The notes beneath the pieces were generated by a model that did not search any database, was not told where the DNA came from, and was given only the letters and a program-made list of their open reading frames with translations. 15,378 bases of DNA, from positions 1 to 15,378 of the forward strand of contig JALOPD010000068.1 in the NCBI GenBank assembly GCA_025454075.1, in the 5' to 3' direction. Numbering within the stretch: position 1 is the first letter of the stretch; each line of letters starts with the position of its first letter. Of the stretch, positions 14,157 to 15,378 are shown piece after piece. The position numbers and the translations under genes were made by a program. Source of the stretch: Desulfobacterales bacterium (GTDB lineage Bacteria; Desulfobacterota; Desulfobacteria; Desulfobacterales; UBA2174_A).

Positions 14157-15378
14157 TTATTTTTCTTTCGGTTTGGCCGCCGCTAACGCTTTGGCCTGCT
14201 CTTCTTCTTCCCGCTGGATCACCGCCAGCGCCGCGGCCGCGGCCGCCTGGCGAAGGTTCGGATCGGCCGGCCCGGACGACGGGACCGGCTCTCCCGCCGC
14301 GGCCTCCCGGACCCGGGGCTCCGGCGGCATGTACACGGTGACGTTGCGGTGGGCGAATTCGATGCCGCTGGCGCGAAACTCCTCTTGAATCATCCGGTAG
14401 ACGACCCGTTTCAGCGCGAACTGCTCGCCCGGCAGGGTCTTGAACTTGACCCGCACGATCATGGCCGAGTCGTCGAACTCCTTCACCCCCTGGGACTTGA
14501 GATCATCGAGCATGACGCGGTTGATCTCTTCGTCTTTGCGAAGCTTCTTGTTGATCTTCTTGATGATCTTGCGCACCTGCTCCAGGTCGGTGTCGAAGCC
14601 CACGCGGAAGTCCAGCTTGGTGATGGTGTAATCCCGGCTGAAGTTGGTGACCGACTTCAGATTCCCGAAGGGGACGGTGTACACCATGCCCCGTGGATGG
14701 CGCAGCTTGATGGAGCGCAGCGAGATCTGCTCGACGCACCCCTTGGTGCCGGCGGACTCCACGTAGTCCCCGACCCGAAAGGAGTCGTCGATCAGGAAGA
14801 ACACCCCGGCGATGATGTCCCGCACCAGGGTCTGCGCGCCGAACCCGATGGCCAGGCCGATGACCCCGGCCCCGGCGATCAGCGGGCCGATGTTCACCCC
14901 GATCGAGGAAAGAACGATCAGCGCGACGATCACGAAAAGCACCGCCAGGGCGAACTTGCGCAGGAGGAGCAGCAGGGTCCCGACGCGGGAGCCTCCCGAT
15001 CCCCCCTCGTCCATGTCTTCGCCGGCGGCCGGCATTTCCTGGCGCAAGCGGCTGTCGATGCGGGCCTTGACGAACTCCCAGGCGATGAAGCCCAGCAGCA
15101 GGGTCACCACGATGCTGAGCACGTGGGACGTGAAAATCCTTCCGATGGCCACATCCACTCCCCACAGCCCCAGCACGATGAAGAACAGAAACGCGGCCAG
15201 CACCAGCCGATACAGTTTCCGGATCAGCGGCGCGTAGCGCTTGATCCTGTTCGGCCCCTCGATCGGCGGAACTTCCCGCACCCGGTCGCCGCTCAAATCG
15301 ACGATTTCCGTCATCTCGCCGGAGGCCAGCTTGAGCAGCCGCAGCCCCCACTGGTCCAGGCCGGCGAAGATGGGTATG
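14157..15378 (-). CDS. MscS-family mechanosensitive ion channel (N-terminus cut by window edge)
   Basis: This is an inner-membrane channel that opens under membrane tension to release solutes during osmotic down-shock. The frame is open to the right edge: before the Met at 15314 it reads IPIFAGLDQWGLRLLKLASGE, which looks like real protein. I therefore take the gene as partial rather than starting at 15314. Counting from that Met, membrane segments lie at about 35-58, 63-83 and 113-140. The pore helix GAGVIGLAIGFGAQTLVRDI (148-167) is followed by IAGVFFLIDDSFRVGDYVE, the hallmark of the family. The beta domain (GMVYTVPFGNLKSVTNFSRD) and alpha/beta domain end near residue 330. The last 55 residues are a Pro/Ala/Glu/Lys-rich tail with no known fold. 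It is convergent to the efflux gene. Confidence 0.92.
   Translation of the reverse strand, partial: IPIFAGLDQWGLRLLKLASGEMTEIVDLSGDRVREVPPIEGPNRIKRYAPLIRKLYRLVLAAFLFFIVLGLWGVDVAIGRIFTSHVLSIVVTLLLGFIAWEFVKARIDSRLRQEMPAAGEDMDEGGSGGSRVGTLLLLLRKFALAVLFVIVALIVLSSIGVNIGPLIAGAGVIGLAIGFGAQTLVRDIIAGVFFLIDDSFRVGDYVESAGTKGCVEQISLRSIKLRHPRGMVYTVPFGNLKSVTNFSRDYTITKLDFRVGFDTDLEQVRKIIKKINKKLRKDEEINRVMLDDLKSQGVKEFDDSAMIVRVKFKTLPGEQFALKRVVYRMIQEEFRASGIEFAHRNVTVYMPPEPRVREAAAGEPVPSSGPADPNLRQAAAAAALAVIQREEEEQAKALAAAKPKEK

Overview
This is a high-GC bacterial window, almost all on the + strand. It is a conserved translation and protein-targeting block, followed by a short metabolic stretch, a tripartite efflux cassette and a convergent mechanosensitive channel gene. 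The order ffh-rpsP-khpA-rimM-trmD-rplS-rnhB-yraN-rsmI, the high GC and the split MacAB plus NodT-type outer-membrane factor show a diderm bacterium. I infer a deltaproteobacterial lineage (Desulfobacterota or a relative). That assignment rests on gene order and style, not on any database search.

Region 1 (1-5783): ffh, cut by the left edge, encodes the SRP GTPase. It is followed by ribosomal protein bS16, then a 291-bp gap holding a heptamer-built inverted repeat, then the KH-domain protein KhpA. RimM (30S maturation) and TrmD (tRNA m1G37) come next, closely packed. A sigma70-like promoter and two perfect inverted repeats precede rplS (bL19). RnhB, YraN and RsmI follow; yraN overlaps rnhB and rsmI overlaps yraN. 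The theme is ribosome assembly, rRNA/tRNA modification and nucleic-acid upkeep.

Region 2 (5824-8660): a 730-residue ADP-forming acyl-CoA synthetase (CoA-binding and ATP-grasp parts in one chain) is followed by a small Sfp-type phosphopantetheinyl transferase. The 71-bp gap between them holds a G/C-rich mirrored repeat.

Region 3 (8661-14080): an intergenic stretch with 7-8-bp periodic repeats leads into a MacA-type adaptor, a MacB-type ATPase and a separate permease. A cloverleaf-capable palindromic element inside a longer inverted repeat comes next, then a NodT-family outer-membrane channel. The four proteins should form one envelope-spanning export pump, with adaptor and ABC transporter in the inner membrane and the channel in the outer membrane.

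Region 4 (14081-15378): a strong hairpin terminator lies between the convergent tolC-like gene and an MscS-family channel gene on the - strand, which runs off the right edge.

No phage, integrase, transposase, CRISPR array, toxin-antitoxin pair or rRNA/tRNA gene is visible. I do not see an undescribed multi-gene system. The points most worth a second look are non-coding: the palindromic element at 12395-12525, the periodic repeats at 1631-1701 and 8684-8891, and the rplS leader. Two protein-level oddities, in RsmI and at the RnhB start, also deserve checking.
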